This document shows positions 1-14,200 of a DNA stretch of 64,000 nt, piece after piece. Origin of the DNA: Paragorgia papillata (Eukaryota > Cnidaria > Anthozoa > Scleralcyonacea > Coralliidae); assembly GCA_035771165.1 (NCBI GenBank), contig JAWNZC010000114.1:485001-549000 (forward strand), written 5' to 3'. Position 1 is the first letter of the stretch. The number at the start of each line of letters is the position of its first letter. The notes under the pieces are model-generated. The model was not told the DNA's origin. It was given only the letters and a program-made list of their open reading frames with translations, and did not search any database. The position numbers were made by a program, and so were the translations under genes.

Positions 1-97
1 TGCCTGCTTAGGAGTCAATCCGCCTGGAGCAAACAAAATAAGGTTCATCATATCAATGTTACCTATCTAATGTGATAATGTTAAAAAAATTTTATAG

Positions 98-214
98 ATC
101 TTTGTAAGTGACGGGAAATTTCACAGCAACTGCACGCTTCGGATCAGGGTGAAAGACATCAACGACAATGACCCTATCTTTAATCCATCAAGCTACCAAG
201 CAAGTGTCCCAGAG
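98..214 (+). CDS. Cadherin exon w1
   Basis: First exon visible. It ends the G strand of an EC repeat (LRIRVKD), carries the calcium linker DINDNDPIF and closes at VPE. Acceptor ttttatag, donor GAG|gtagga, phase 0 at both ends. Everything upstream of it in the gene is outside the window. Confidence 0.85.
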
Positions 215-3200
215 GTAGGAGCTTTACAAAAATCTCGTATTCACTCCCTGGACTGGCCATACTTCTCTAAAAGAAGACTGGATCGAGCAACTATTGTTCT
301 CGCAATACTACTCTAATCGTTATATTATTATTTTAGAACACTGCAGCTGGCTTTACGGTCGTCAGGGTTACTGCTGTTGACGCAGACATACACGAGAACG
401 CGGATGTGTCGTATTCCATCACAGGTAAACAATGGACTGGGGACTAATTGGACGCCATTTCCGCAAAATTGCGCAGATCTGTTGCGCAGTAGCAAACTTA
501 AACTTGAACACGAAATCTAAACCTCCTGATTAAAACGTAAAGAACAAACCTGAGAAATTGTGTGTTATCTTTAGTTCTAGTTAAAAATTAAATTTGTTTT
601 TATTTTAGGCGAGGAAGATAATTTTTTCATTGAGAAGAGTTCAGGGGAAATCAAGACAACGGACCAGCCACTTGACAGAGAAACAAAATCGTCGTACGCT
701 TTTCAAATCACTGCATCAGACATAGATGGACGGAAGGTGGGGCAACTATCCTTACACGGCAAAAATTGCACAACCACGGACAGACGGACGGACAGACGAA
801 TAGACGGACGAACCAACGCACGGACCAACGGACCGACCGACAGACGGACAGATAGACGGACAGACCGACGGACGGACCAACAGACAGACCAACGGACGGA
901 CCAACGGACCGACCGACAGACAGATTGACCGACAGACGGATTGACTGACTGACTGACTGACGAACAAACGGACAGGATCGACGGACGGACAAAAGGATTG
1001 ATTGATTGACCGATCGATCGATCGATTGATTGATTGATTGATTGATCGATCGATCGATCGATCGATTGATTGATTGATTGATCGATCGATCGATTGATTG
1101 ATTGCTTGATTGATTGATTGATTGATTGACCGATTGATCGATTGATCAGTACGGCGTTTTTTTGCCCGCTTATTATAATGCCAGTTGTAGTGACGTACGT
1201 TTCTTATACCAATTTACTTTCTCAGGGAACAGCGAACGTGTTAATTACTGTGTCCGATGAGAACGACAATGCTCCTGTCTTTGGTTCTTCCTCGTATACA
1301 ACTGACATAATCGAGGGACCCGGTAGCAAAGGGAAGGCTGTCATCACAGTTCAGGCGACAGACGATGACTCTGGTGATAATAAAAGAATCGTCTATTCCA
1401 TAGAAGATGGCAATGTTGGTGGAACGTTCGCGATCAATAATATCACTGTAAGAAAATGTATATTCATACCTGCATCAGACATTTAAATTAAATGGTGAAA
1501 TAAAAGTAGCGTGCTGCGTAGGCAGTGTTGAAACAACAATCGAAATATAGTAAGGTTTGATATACTGCCGAAACAGAGAACGTAAGAATCTAACGTTTCG
1601 AGCGAAGGCCCTTCGTCAGAGAGAAACGAGGGCGTTAGACTCCTACGTTCTCTGTTTCGGCAGTATATCTAACCTTTACGATATTTCGATTGTTGTTTAA
1701 ATTAGATGTATTTTTAAGACCTCGTTCACACGGTACCGGATGAATTCGGAACCGGTCTCGAATTCGTACGGTTCCGCCTGTTTACACGGCGAAATAGCTA
1801 GGACGAATTCAAAACCGGTCCCGAATTCGCACGGTTCCGCCTGTTTACACGGCGAAATAGGACGAATTCAAAACCGGTCTCGAATCCGTTCGGTAACGTG
1901 TAAATGTCGCCTAAGGGTTGCTGTTTCTTTTCCTAGGGTGAAATAACTGTTGCTAACGCAGTAGACAGGGAACTAGCAGGACTTACTACTAACGCTGAAG
2001 GTCACAGAATGTTCTCCATGACTGTTATGGCTACCGACGGAGGAAGCACGCCGCTGGCAACAAGTACCCCGGTAAATAAATGAATTGATTTCGAGTTGTG
2101 GACGCTAGAAGAAGGCAGGCAGTGCATAAGCGCAAAGTGGTGGTACCAATTTACGAATTTAAAAATCACGACACTTTTCTTATCTATAGGTGAACATAAT
2201 TGTAGGCGACATCAATGACAACATACCAACATTCCCTCCCAGTGGTTACTCATTCATGATCTCAAGGGACGCCATGGCAAACATGGTGGTTATAACTGTC
2301 ATGGCAACGGATAAAGATGACGATGAGAATAGCAGGGTGACGTATGGGATAGTGCAAGGAAACACAGGAGGTAAGAAGTACTGGTTCAAACCCAGTCCTT
2401 GTGCCGTGTTTATTGATAGGAACGAACGAACGAACGAACGAACGAACGAACGAACGAACGAACGAACGAACGAACGATGATGTCATCATCATCATTGCGT
2501 CTTTTTAAGAATTAGCAGAAAATGGCATGACAGACCGTCACATTAATGTTATTTAATTATTTAGGAGATTTCAGCATTGATCCCGACATGGGAGTACTCA
2601 GAACAGTAAATAATCTAGAGCGTGCTGTAGGATTCCAGTACAACCTAACAATCCAGGCTATAGATCATGGTTCTCCTTCATTAGCTTCAACGGTAAGATA
2701 TGCACCTCTTACTGGACGTCTAGGGAGAACAGTTTAGATACGAGTGATAAGGTTGTCCGGTATGAATAGACTAATATGATAAGTTGTACGTGTGCATGTG
2801 GTACGTTTGCAAGCTTGGTGTAATGTAACAGACGTTTTGTGGACGTTCATCAAGCTCAATTACTCAGAAAAGATTTCTGAGCCCCAGACAGGGTTCGAAC
2901 CTGCAACCTTCTAATGACCTTCATATGACTATGAATTTGCAACCTTAGCTCCATCTGAGTCTCAGTAGCTCAATAGTTAGAGCGTCTAAGCGGTCATTAG
3001 AAGGTTGCAGGTTCAAACCCTGTCTGGGGCTCTGGAAATCTTTTCTGAGTCATTGAGCTTGACGAACGTCCACCAAATGTCTGTCATGCATAGACTAAGT
3101 TAGTTTAGTTTACTCTGGTTTCCTCCTGTAGTAACACTGGACTATAGAGGGATGACCATTACTAGACCTTTAAGGTGAACAGTTTAGAGTTTCCTCCTGT

Positions 3201-5419
3201 AGTATCACTGGACCAGTGAGGAATGGTCTTACTGGATCTCCAGAAAGAACAGTTTAGATATAGGGTTATCTATTAACTAAAGTTAGTTTAGTTTCCTCTG
3301 GTTTCCTCTTGTAGTAACACTGGACCAATGAGGAATGGTCTTACTGGACCTTTAGAGAGAACACTTCAGATTTGACTGATAGTTTGTTTTTTATTTTAGA
3401 CAATTGTTTCCCTTACTGTTGGAGAAACCAATGATCACGTTCCTGTACTGAATCCACAAAATTACACCATCAATATCTATGAAAACAATCTTCCTAACTT
3501 GGCCGTCCTCAATGTGACTGCAACAGACGCTGATCAGGGACAAAATGCTGAGATTACGTACAGTATTTCTCGTGGAAACAATCAATCACTTTTCACTTTG
3601 GTCACCGAGGTAAATTAATAGACCAAAATAAGTTTTTTAAAAATTGTTACTAAATACAGTTTTTTTGTTTTAGTCAAATTATGCGCGGCTGATCGTCGAT
3701 CGCTTAGATCGAGAAATGCAAGATCAGTACATCTTAGAAATAATGGCCGAAGACGGAGGAATACCTTTATCAAGAAAGGTACGTTTAAAGCTACATCAAG
3801 ATGGTGATGCTGGTGGCGATTGTGATGGCGATTGTGATGACGATGGTGGTGGCGATGGCGATGGCGATGGTGATGGCGATGGCGATGGCGGTGGCGATGG
3901 CGATGGTGGTGGGAATGATGGTGGCGATGATGGTGGTGATGCCAATCGCAATGGTGGTGGCGATGGAGATTATGGTGGCGATGGTGGTGACGATGGTGGT
4001 TATTTTTTTTAAGTTGTTGATGTATTTCAGGCAACTGGTTTTATCACGGTAATGGTGTTGGATCTAAACGACAATGCTCCACAGTTTTCGGACAGAAATT
4101 ACACTGGAAGTTTGGCAGAAAATAGTGGACCTGACATTGTCGTACAAATGGTAAGAACACCGTTGATTTCCGCTGGCCTCTAACTTAGGATTGAGAATTT
4201 CTGCACTTTGTTCGATTACTTTCTGATCATGACCTTTATTCCAGTTTTATATATAGTATAATATAAAGTATAATATGAACTATAATACTTCAATTCCTTT
4301 ATCTCTCTTTTCAAGGTTCGTCCAATATCTACCACTGATAAAGATCTTGGAATTAACGCCGACATCATTTACAGTATCAGTGGACCAGGAAGCGAGCAAT
4401 TTGTTATTGATATAACAACAGCTGTACTGAGGACCAGGGGCTCACCTTTGCCGACCTTAGACTACGAGAGCAGTTCTTCGTATACGTTTAACGTGATAGC
4501 CACTGACCAGGCCAGCAATGGACTGTCGTCGTCAGTTCCAGTCACTATTAATCTTATTGATGAGAATGATAACACCCCGATATTTTCTCCCAGCGTGCTT
4601 CGCGTTTCCATCCCAGAATCCACTTCGATTGGTGACGTCATTGCAACTGTCGCTGCCATTGACCCGGATCTTGGCGTGAATGGTGAGGTTAGTTATTCCA
4701 TTATATCAGGCGCGCAAGGCATGTTTGCAGTCGATGAAGATGACGGAAAGCTCCGAGTGCTTTACGAACTGGACCGAGAACAGCGCGAAGTGTATTCGAT
4801 AAATATTTCGGCGATCGACGGCAACTTGTATCCTCGTCAAGGATTCGGACTTGTTGTCATCACTCTTCTTGACAACAACGATAATTATCCGGTTTTCGAG
4901 AAACTCGAGTACACGACGACTATTGCCGAAGACGTTCCGGTTGGACACGATGTTGTGACCGTTCGTGCAGTTGATCTAGACGAAGGTGTGAACTCTAATG
5001 TATCATATTACCTGGATCATCCGGTATATCACGTGGACAGAAATTCAGGTGTTATACGGACAAAAACAACGCTGGATAGAGAAACCGTGGACTCGTATTC
5101 GTTTAGCGTTCGTGCCGTGGATGGAGGTGGCCTGGAAACTAGCGTGTCTGTGAATATCATAGTTAGCGATGTGAACGATAATGCGCCTTTTTTCCCGAAG
5201 AATGATCAATACCGTACTATCGTTAGCGAAGATACAACTGTGGCTAGTGAGATTGTCTGGATAGTTGCGTCGGATGTAGACGAGGGAAAGAACGCTGAAC
5301 TACATTATTCGCTGGCTCAGAATGTTGGTGATTTATTTGAAATTGATTCACAGACTGGAATGATAAGGTAAAAATTGGATTGGATTGGATTGGATAGAAG
5401 GGCAGACAGCCGGTGGAAG

Positions 5420-5480
<61 letters not shown>

Positions 5481-5555
5481 ACAGACAGACAGACAGACAG
5501 ATAGATTTCAGACAGACAGATAGATTTCAGACAGACAGATAGATTTCAGACAGAC

Positions 5556-5606
<51 letters not shown>

Positions 5607-8381
5607 TAGATTTAATGATACGTTTGCTAAATTTTTTTCGCTAAACACGTTTCACTCATAAGTTTGAAATATTTATGTATTTATGTATTTATACTTCACA
5701 ATGTCTAGGTCAAATAGTTCCCTGGACAAAGCGCAACTTATTAGCAAAGGTCTCGTCAACAACACAGGTTTGATTCAGTTAAAGATCCAAGTTCGGGACG
5801 GTGGTACACCTGCAAGATCATCATACCAGACGATTATCATCCAGGTTGTGTCAGCGACGGACAAACTGCCAGTGTTCGATCAATCCTTTTATCATTTCAA
5901 CGTTAGCGAAGACGCTGAGATTGGGAAAATTGTTGGAACAGTCAAAGCGTTATCAAAGTCCGCTTCTAGTATCCTGAAGTACAGTTTCAAGACAGAACAA
6001 CTGAATTTTAAGATAAATGAGAACGACGTAAGTTTAACATAGAGCAAAGTTATGAAACGAAAATTAAGTTTGTCTTATTTGACAGAACACTTAAAATGAC
6101 AGACTAGAATAACATCTTTGGAAATTTTTCGTTTCCTTGCTTCGTTCTTGATATATTTTAGTTTGTTTGATGTTATATATCATACACGAAGAGGAGTGTT
6201 TCATCAGGATTTCCAAACACCGAGACTTTTGTTGAAAACCGAGGCGAAGCCGAGGTTTTTTAACAAATTTCGAGGTGTTTGGAATCCTGATGAAGCACTC
6301 CTCCGAGTGTATGATATAGCATCTCAAACAAATCAGTATTTTAAGAGAAAATCGAGGCGAAAGTTGGCATAATTTATGTAATTTCTTCCTCCGATATCAA
6401 AACCTCCGTCTCGGTCCTGATTTCCTTTGTTTTCGGTTCATGAATTATTAATGAATTTGAGAAATGCCAATTAAACATTTTGACGTCACATGTGCATAAT
6501 GAGTTATTGAAAAAAGTTATATATCTTTGCTATTATCAGACCAAAATAATTCGAAGGCAGCATGTGGTTGTTTTGCCCAGAACACTAAACATATAGATTT
6601 GCAAGTGATTATATTTGACAATAGCAAAGATATAACTTTTTTTCCCGATAACTGATTATGCGCGTGCGACGTCGAAATGTTTAATTTGCATATCAAACAA
6701 ACTGAAATATCTCAACAACGAAGCTAGGAAACGAAAAACTGAAAAAAACGTTACTGTCATTTTAAGTGTTCTTTCAAATAAGACAAACTTAATTTTCGTG
6801 TGGCCTTTCAGTACAAGGATAAAGGATAAAGGACTGGGGGGCTAATCATCCTTACTCGCAGCCAGTGGCTGAATTACGAAGGACACAGATCAACGTGGCC
6901 GTGTCGAGGCATATCAAAGGCGCTCCAAGCAGCCGCCAACGACACAGTTCAGACCACGGATCACAGCTAAGATGTTAGGTGTTGATTTTATGGAGGAAGG
7001 AAAACCGGAGAACCCGGCGAAAAACCCTCGAAGCACAGGAGAGATCAACTACAACTCTACTCACACGAGTCCAAGCCCGACAACGGGGTCATTCCCAAGC
7101 GGTCATCCATCCAAGTACTAACCCCGTCTAACCGGGCTTAACCTTTTGGTGAGAGGCAGCGCGCTAACAGCACACGCCACCCGTGCTCCCCTAAAAAGCT
7201 CCCTAAAAAAGCTCCCTTAAAAAGCTCCCTTAAAAAGCTCCCTTTAAAGCCTCCCTTTAAAGCTCCCTTTAAAGCCTAAAAATGACTTCAATTTGTTTGT
7301 TAGGGCCAGATAACAACTGCTGTCAGTCTAAATGAAGCTGATCTGAGGTATTACATTTTCACAGTTCGTGTCACAGATGGTCTTTCAAATTCTGGGTATA
7401 CTTCGGTAAGTGTTCAGTTTGATTCTAGATGCTTAATAACGTTAGTTGTACTTCATTCTACTAAATAAACCCGATCTTAAGAGAACTTTTCCAACGAAAA
7501 TTGTGTTTTTTAGAAAACAATCTTTTTGTCCCTTAATCTAACTACTACAGTTTGAACATATGGTACCTGATGCGCACGAAAAATGTATTGATGACTTGCA
7601 GCGTTTGCTTCATAATTTGCATGTACTATCCTTCCTGCTTCTAGGTTACAGTTACGGTGCTGGATGTGAATGACCATTCACCGTTGTTCCAATTCATGTC
7701 ACCTTATACGATGAGCATTTCTGAAGACGTAAAGCCTGGCTCTGGCGTTGGGGTTCTCAAGACAAGGGATAAAGACTGGGGAGAGAATGCCAGGATTACT
7801 TATAAATTTGTCGAGGCCAATGTTGGTAAGCTATTGCGGAACGAAGCTTTAAGTTTCTTATGGCGATTTAGATAATCATGCACAAGTCGTAAACAGCGCG
7901 GAGCGGCAAAGTTACATTATCTCAAAATTTAATTTCTCGTTACCAAAAATCCCATACATGATCTTACATAGTTTGACCGTAGTCTACTTTTTAGCATAAA
8001 ACTAAAAGGTTTTCGATGTAACTTAAAAAGTTACTGTTTACGGCCAAACATTTCGACATTCCGATCTAGTGGTCTTTATCAGGGTGTGGCAAAACGTTGG
8101 GTGATGACAATAATTTTAAGTTACGTTCAAAAACATTTAAGTTAGAGTCAAACTATGTTTGATTTCTCACCTGGCTGCGTTGGGAATTCATGTTATGAAA
8201 GGTGTTGTTGGTGGTGATGATAGTAATCCTGGTGATGGTGGTGGTGTTGATAGTGGTGGTGGTGGTTGTGGTGGTGGTTGTAGTAGCAGTGGTGAGTGTG
8301 GTGGTTGTAGTAGTAGTCGTGTAGTGGTGGTAATGATGCTGTTGTCGTTGTTGTAGGTGGTGGTGGTGTATGTTGTAGGTG

Positions 8382-8413
<32 letters not shown>

Positions 8414-9167
8414 GGTGGTGGTGGTTGTAGTAGCAGTGGTGGGTATGGTGATGGTGGTTGTTGAAGTGGTGGTGGTAATGGTGATGTTGTCGTTGTTGTA
8501 GGTGGTGGTGGTGTATGTTGTAGGTGTTGTTGTTGTTGGTGGTGGTGGTGGTTGTGGTGGTGGTTGTAGTAGCAGTGGTGGGTGTGGTGATGGTGGTTGT
8601 GGTAGTGGTGGTGGTGGTGGTAATGGTGATGTTGTCGTTGTTGTAGGTGGTGGTGGTGTATGTTGTAGGTGTTGTTGTTGTTGGTGGTGGTGGTGGTGGT
8701 GGTGGTGGTTGTAGTAGCAGTGGTGGGTGTGGTGATGGTGGTTGTAGTAGTGGTGGTGGTAATGTTGATGTTGTCGTTGTTGTAGGCGGTGGTGGTGTAT
8801 GTTGTTGTTGTTGGTGGTCGTAGTGGTGTTGTCTGTTTGTTATATAGATGCACAGTAGACGTCACAACGTGATGCGAACATTAGTGACCCATTCAATTTT
8901 GTCTCGTTGGCTACCATATACGATGTCATGTAATACAAGATGTTAACTTTTTTGTTTGTTTGTTTTTTCAGGCCCCAACGGCTCTATGGTGCCAGTAGAT
9001 AACTCGTGTATAATGCCTCTAGGTTTGGAGAAAGAGGTTGTTTTTGGTAGTGATATGACTGCAAGTTCATCTTATTCCGAACTCAATAAAGACTTCAGCG
9101 CAACCCAAGGACGGTTAAACAACAAACCAGTGATGCAAGCAGGGGTTGAACATCAAGGTAACAATTA

Positions 9168-9259
<92 letters not shown>

Positions 9260-9260
9260 C

Positions 9261-9308
<48 letters not shown>

Positions 9309-11180
9309 CGTCGTCGTTGTCGTTGTCGTTGTCGTTGCCGTTTTCGTTTGAAACAATTCTTTCAACTTTTTAACTCACTATTACTCTTTCATATTCCTCT
9401 TCCAGGAGCCTGGTGTTCAGCGACCAATGACGTCAACCAGTTCTTGCAAGTTGATTTCAAGATGTTAACGAAAATAACGAAGGTAGCAACACAAGGACGA
9501 CCTGGCGGGCCTTCATACGTCACTAAGTACGTGTTGAGTCATAGTTTAGATGGAAACACGTGGACACCGCATGAACAGGTATGTATCGTGACGAGTATAA
9601 TGTATGTATGTGTATGTGAACTTTATTAAAGTGTCAAATGTATTTAGCTCACAGAACTAATTGGGGACACTGTTGGTTTTACTGAGGGAGGCACAGAGGT
9701 TGCTCACCCATCCAAATACTAACCCAATCTCGTTCCCAGAGCCCACGTTCCCCACCCGGGAAACGAGAGACTCTGGGATGATCCGTTTCAAATCACAGGA
9801 TTCTTGTTATTCCGGTTGAGATACGCATGCGTCAATATCCGAGCGGAATCTGGATAGTATGTTCTCCTTGTTTGACTTTTCCCCAAACAAGTCAATGGGG
9901 TTGCTGGCGAAGCTCGAATTACAGCATCTACACACATACGGCGAAGATATCGATCGCGTCAACGTCTTCACTGGAGTCTTGTCGTCCGACATCTTTGTTA
10001 TTTTGGTTTTATTAATTCTACTTCCGGTCACTTCAGACCAACTCATGCTCACTATTCAGCCAATAACGTAACGATTTGAAACCGATCATCCCAGAGTCTC
10101 TCGTTTCCCGGGTGGGGAATGTGGGCTCTGGGAACGAGATTGATACTAATCATGTCTGACCGGGCTTAACTTCATTGGTGAGAGACAGCGCGCTAACAGC
10201 ACGTACCACCCTTGCCAGCTATAAACCAGCAAGAGAAAAACTTTTCCCATCTCCGTTGCATATGGTCAACCGAACTACATTTTAACAGCCAAATTCTGTC
10301 ATTCTATTTATTAAATTTAATTTGTGTGATCTTAAAAGACCATGAGTTAAAAACTGACTAGTGATGATCTATTGTTAATTACAGGTGCTCATCGGCAATA
10401 AGGACTCTGAGAGCGTTGTTATTCGACAGGTTTTACCAGCATTTCAATCAAGATATGTCCGGTTGCATCCTACTTCATGGATCGTGCATGTTTGTCTTCG
10501 AGCCGAGTTCTATGGATGTAATTCGGATGGTGGAGACGATAGTGAGTTTATTGTAGGAATAGCTTTTGGATTTTATTTATCGTCATGGTCTTTGTCATCA
10601 ACATCATCATCATCATCACTATCATTATCGCCACCACTATCATCATCATCATTACCACTACCATCATCATTACCACCACCATCATTATCACTACCATTAT
10701 TATCACCACCACCATTATCATCACCACCACTATCACTATCATGACCACCGTCATCATCACCACTACTATCATCATCACACTATAATCATCACTGCCATCA
10801 TCATCAACATTATCATCATTACCACCATTATCATATCACTACTATTATCATTACTACTATCATCATTACCATTATTATTGCTACCTCTTCTACTATCATT
10901 ACCACCACCATCATCATTATCACCACCATCACCACCATTACCACCATCATCACCACCGCCATCATCACCACTATGACCATCATTACCATGCCCACCACCA
11001 ACCATTACCACTATTATCATCATCATCACCATTACCATCATCATCACCAGCACCATCATCACCACCACCATTATCGCCACTATTATCATTATCATCATCA
11101 CCATTACCATCATCATCATCACCATTACCATCATCATCACCACTATCATCATCATTACCACCATCACCACTATCATCATC

Positions 11181-11245
<65 letters not shown>

Positions 11246-14200
11246 CTTCATCACCATCACCATCACCATCACCGTCATCATCATTTATTATTGTAGTGAG
11301 CATACCATTTATCGTCGACGAAGCGACAGGAATGGTTAACGTATCTAACCACCTTGATCGTGAATCCCAAGAGAAGTACACTATCATCGTTGAGGTAGGT
11401 CACAAGATGTACTCGTCGCTTTAAATCTTCTCGCTATTTAATTATTTGAAATATGTAGTTACTGTTATTGTACTTTATCCTTTGTATTATCGTTGTTTTC
11501 TCCAGGCTTCTGACAGTGGACACCCAGTCCTTCGCAGCAACACCACTCTGGAAATTCACATTTTAGACCATAATGACAACGTACCAGTCTTTGACAAGAC
11601 CGCTTACCACGTGACCTTATCTGAAAATACGTTTGGTGGAGACGTGGTGAGTACCACGCATAGATACTACCCTATAGGTACCACCCATGAACACCGCAAG
11701 TCGATGCTGCCATATTAATAGGCCGTTTACACGACGACGTATGATGGCGTTGGGTGACTACGAGTACTACCAGAACGATTTTCCAGTCTTCTAGTGGTAA
11801 GAAGTAGAGGATACTAGCAAAGCATTCTGGTGGTTGTAGTCACCCAACGCCATCGTCGTACGTCATCGTGAAAATGCTCTATTGGAATCCTATATCAATT
11901 GTTGTTTTTACTTTGACATTTTATCAATCTGGGTTTATGTAGGTTATCAGAGTTTCTGCTGTTGACCGAGACAGCGGTAGCAATGGGGAACTAACGTATT
12001 CTATTGTCTCTGGTAGTCGTGGTAAATTTCGCATTGAAGGTAAGTGTTTGTGCCTTGGGTCTTACGTGTATACTAGTTTGCGTAGCAAGCGATTCTTAAG
12101 CCGTGTTTACACTGCAAGCCTTGGCCTAACTTTGGCCTACTTTTTGGCAGTGTAAACACGTCCTGGGCTGGCCTAGGCCAGGTCTAGGCCAGAATATCTG
12201 GGCTTGCTTCTGTTGTTGGCCTATGCTTTGGCCTTGGCCAGGCTTGTGCCAGTGTAAACACGAGTACACGACACATTTACCCTGGGCCAGGCCATGGCTT
12301 GCAGTGTAAACACGACTTTAGTAGCCTGGGTACGTGGGCTATATACGTATACATGTAACACCTGAAATTGTACTACTCGTAACACTACTCGAACATCATA
12401 TGCAAATGTCACCGCTTAGGAAGCACATATGACTTTACTCGTCACATGGATAATCTACTGACTGGAAATAGTTATATATAACAGTCTACCAAACGTCTGT
12501 TGGAAGTCAGGATGTAACGCAATAAGCTCTATAACTGGGTGATATCTGCAAGTTATCGATCGGGCAATAGGCTTGAAGTATAGGGTGGCGTGTGTTGTTA
12601 GCGCACTGCCTCTGACCAAAAGTTAAGCCCGGTTAGACGGGGTTACTACTTGGATGGGTGACCGGCTTGGGAATGACCCCGTTGTCGAGCTTGGAACTCA
12701 TGTGAGTAGAGTTGTAGTTGATCTCTCCTGTGCTTTGAGGGTTTTTCGCCGGGTTCTCCGGTTTTCAACCCTCCGTAAAATCAACACCTACAATCCTGGA
12801 CAAAATTGTTGGGCCACTTTGCCGATTTTGACGATTTTCGCATAGTGTCCCAAGCACTTTTGTCCAGGATTGTCTGAAAATGACGAATTAAACAAAATCG
12901 AAGAAAAAAACAATTTGGGGGCGGCGATTCTGCGCAGTTTGCTCGAAAATGACATAAATACGCTCCCACATGCATGAACAACAAATTGTTTGTGGGGTAT
13001 AGAAGGTTTGGTGAATGTGCAAATTAAATAGAGCTCTCGTGCGGGTGGTACCGGTGCGGGTGGGAACTCTGCAGAGACTCTGCTCCAGTGATCCCTTCCC
13101 CATTGAGGGGGTAAGGGGGAGGGGCTCTTTTATTTGTATATATTTTGCAATGTTACAAAGTTAAAAAGCTGTGTTTTATTGAAAAATCATAAACTCGTCA
13201 TTTTCAGACAATCCTGGACAAAATTGTTGGGCCACTTTGCCGATTTTGACGATTTTCGCATAGTGTCCCAAGCACTTTTGTCCAGGATTGTAGATCATAG
13301 CTGTAATTCCATGGTCTGAACTGTGTCGTATGGCGGCAGCTTGGAGCGCCTTTCATATGCCTCGGCACGGCCACGTTGATCTGCGTCCTTCGCAATTCAG
13401 CCACTGGTTGCAAGTAAGGATATTAGCCCCCAGTCGTTTATATATATAGTTTTAGTCTCTTACCTGGTTTTACGGACCAAGACTGTATATACTACGGCCT
13501 ACATGTCCGTAAAGCAAAAAGCCACAGTTATCACTCCAGTTATATATAGACCTCACTGATATAACGGAGTGCAGACACTGAATGTTCTCTCCCATATTGA
13601 ATACTCAAGCTTTCTTTTATCTTCTTCAGCTTCTACTGGTACTATCCAGCCTGCAGCTCGTATAGACTACGAGGATACTAAGGACAGACACTTTATTCTC
13701 GATGTCGTAGCTGCTGATCATGGCACACCTCAACTGTCTTCTCACGTGACTGTCTATATTAACATTAGCGACTTCAACGACAATTATCCTGTCTTTAATG
13801 CATCATCACTTGTTGCTGAGGTCCAAGAGAATCTTAATCCGGGAACCTTTATTACTAAAGTCCAAGCTACAGATATGGACTCGGGAAACAACTCTTTGGT
13901 AAGTATGGGAAAGGAAAGGAAAGGAGAGGAAAGGAAAGGAAAGGAAAGGAGTGGAAGGAAAAGGAAAGGAAAGGAAGGGAAGGGAAAGGAAGGGAAGGGA
14001 AGGGAAGGGAAGGGAAGGGAAGGGAAGGGAAAGGAAAGGAAAGGAAGGGAAGGGAAAGGAAAGGAAAGGAAAGGAAAGGAAGGGAAGGGAAAGGAAAGGA
14101 AAGGAAAGGAAAGGAAAGGAAAGGAAAGGAAAGGAAAGGAAAGGAAATTACGAGACTGGACTGGATTAGACGGGAATGGACTGGACTGGACTGGACTGGA

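Larger units (their letters stand above)
2705..3375. repeat. Dispersed/tandem repeat with tttcctcctgtagtaacac core
   Basis: Three or four imperfect copies of a segment with 'cctgtagtaacactggac' and 'agagaacagtttaga', interrupted by the inverted tRNA-like pair at 2832-3085. Fills intron w7-w8. Confidence 0.7.

Noticed and set aside
8188..8865. Long Thr/Pro/His-rich ORFs over the GGT, ATC and GGAAA tracts
   Set aside because: They are frames through simple repeats inside introns, open on both strands.
12590..12790. Functional 5S rRNA gene
   Set aside because: Only the 3' half of 5S is recognisable and it is fused to a repeat body that recurs elsewhere in the window.
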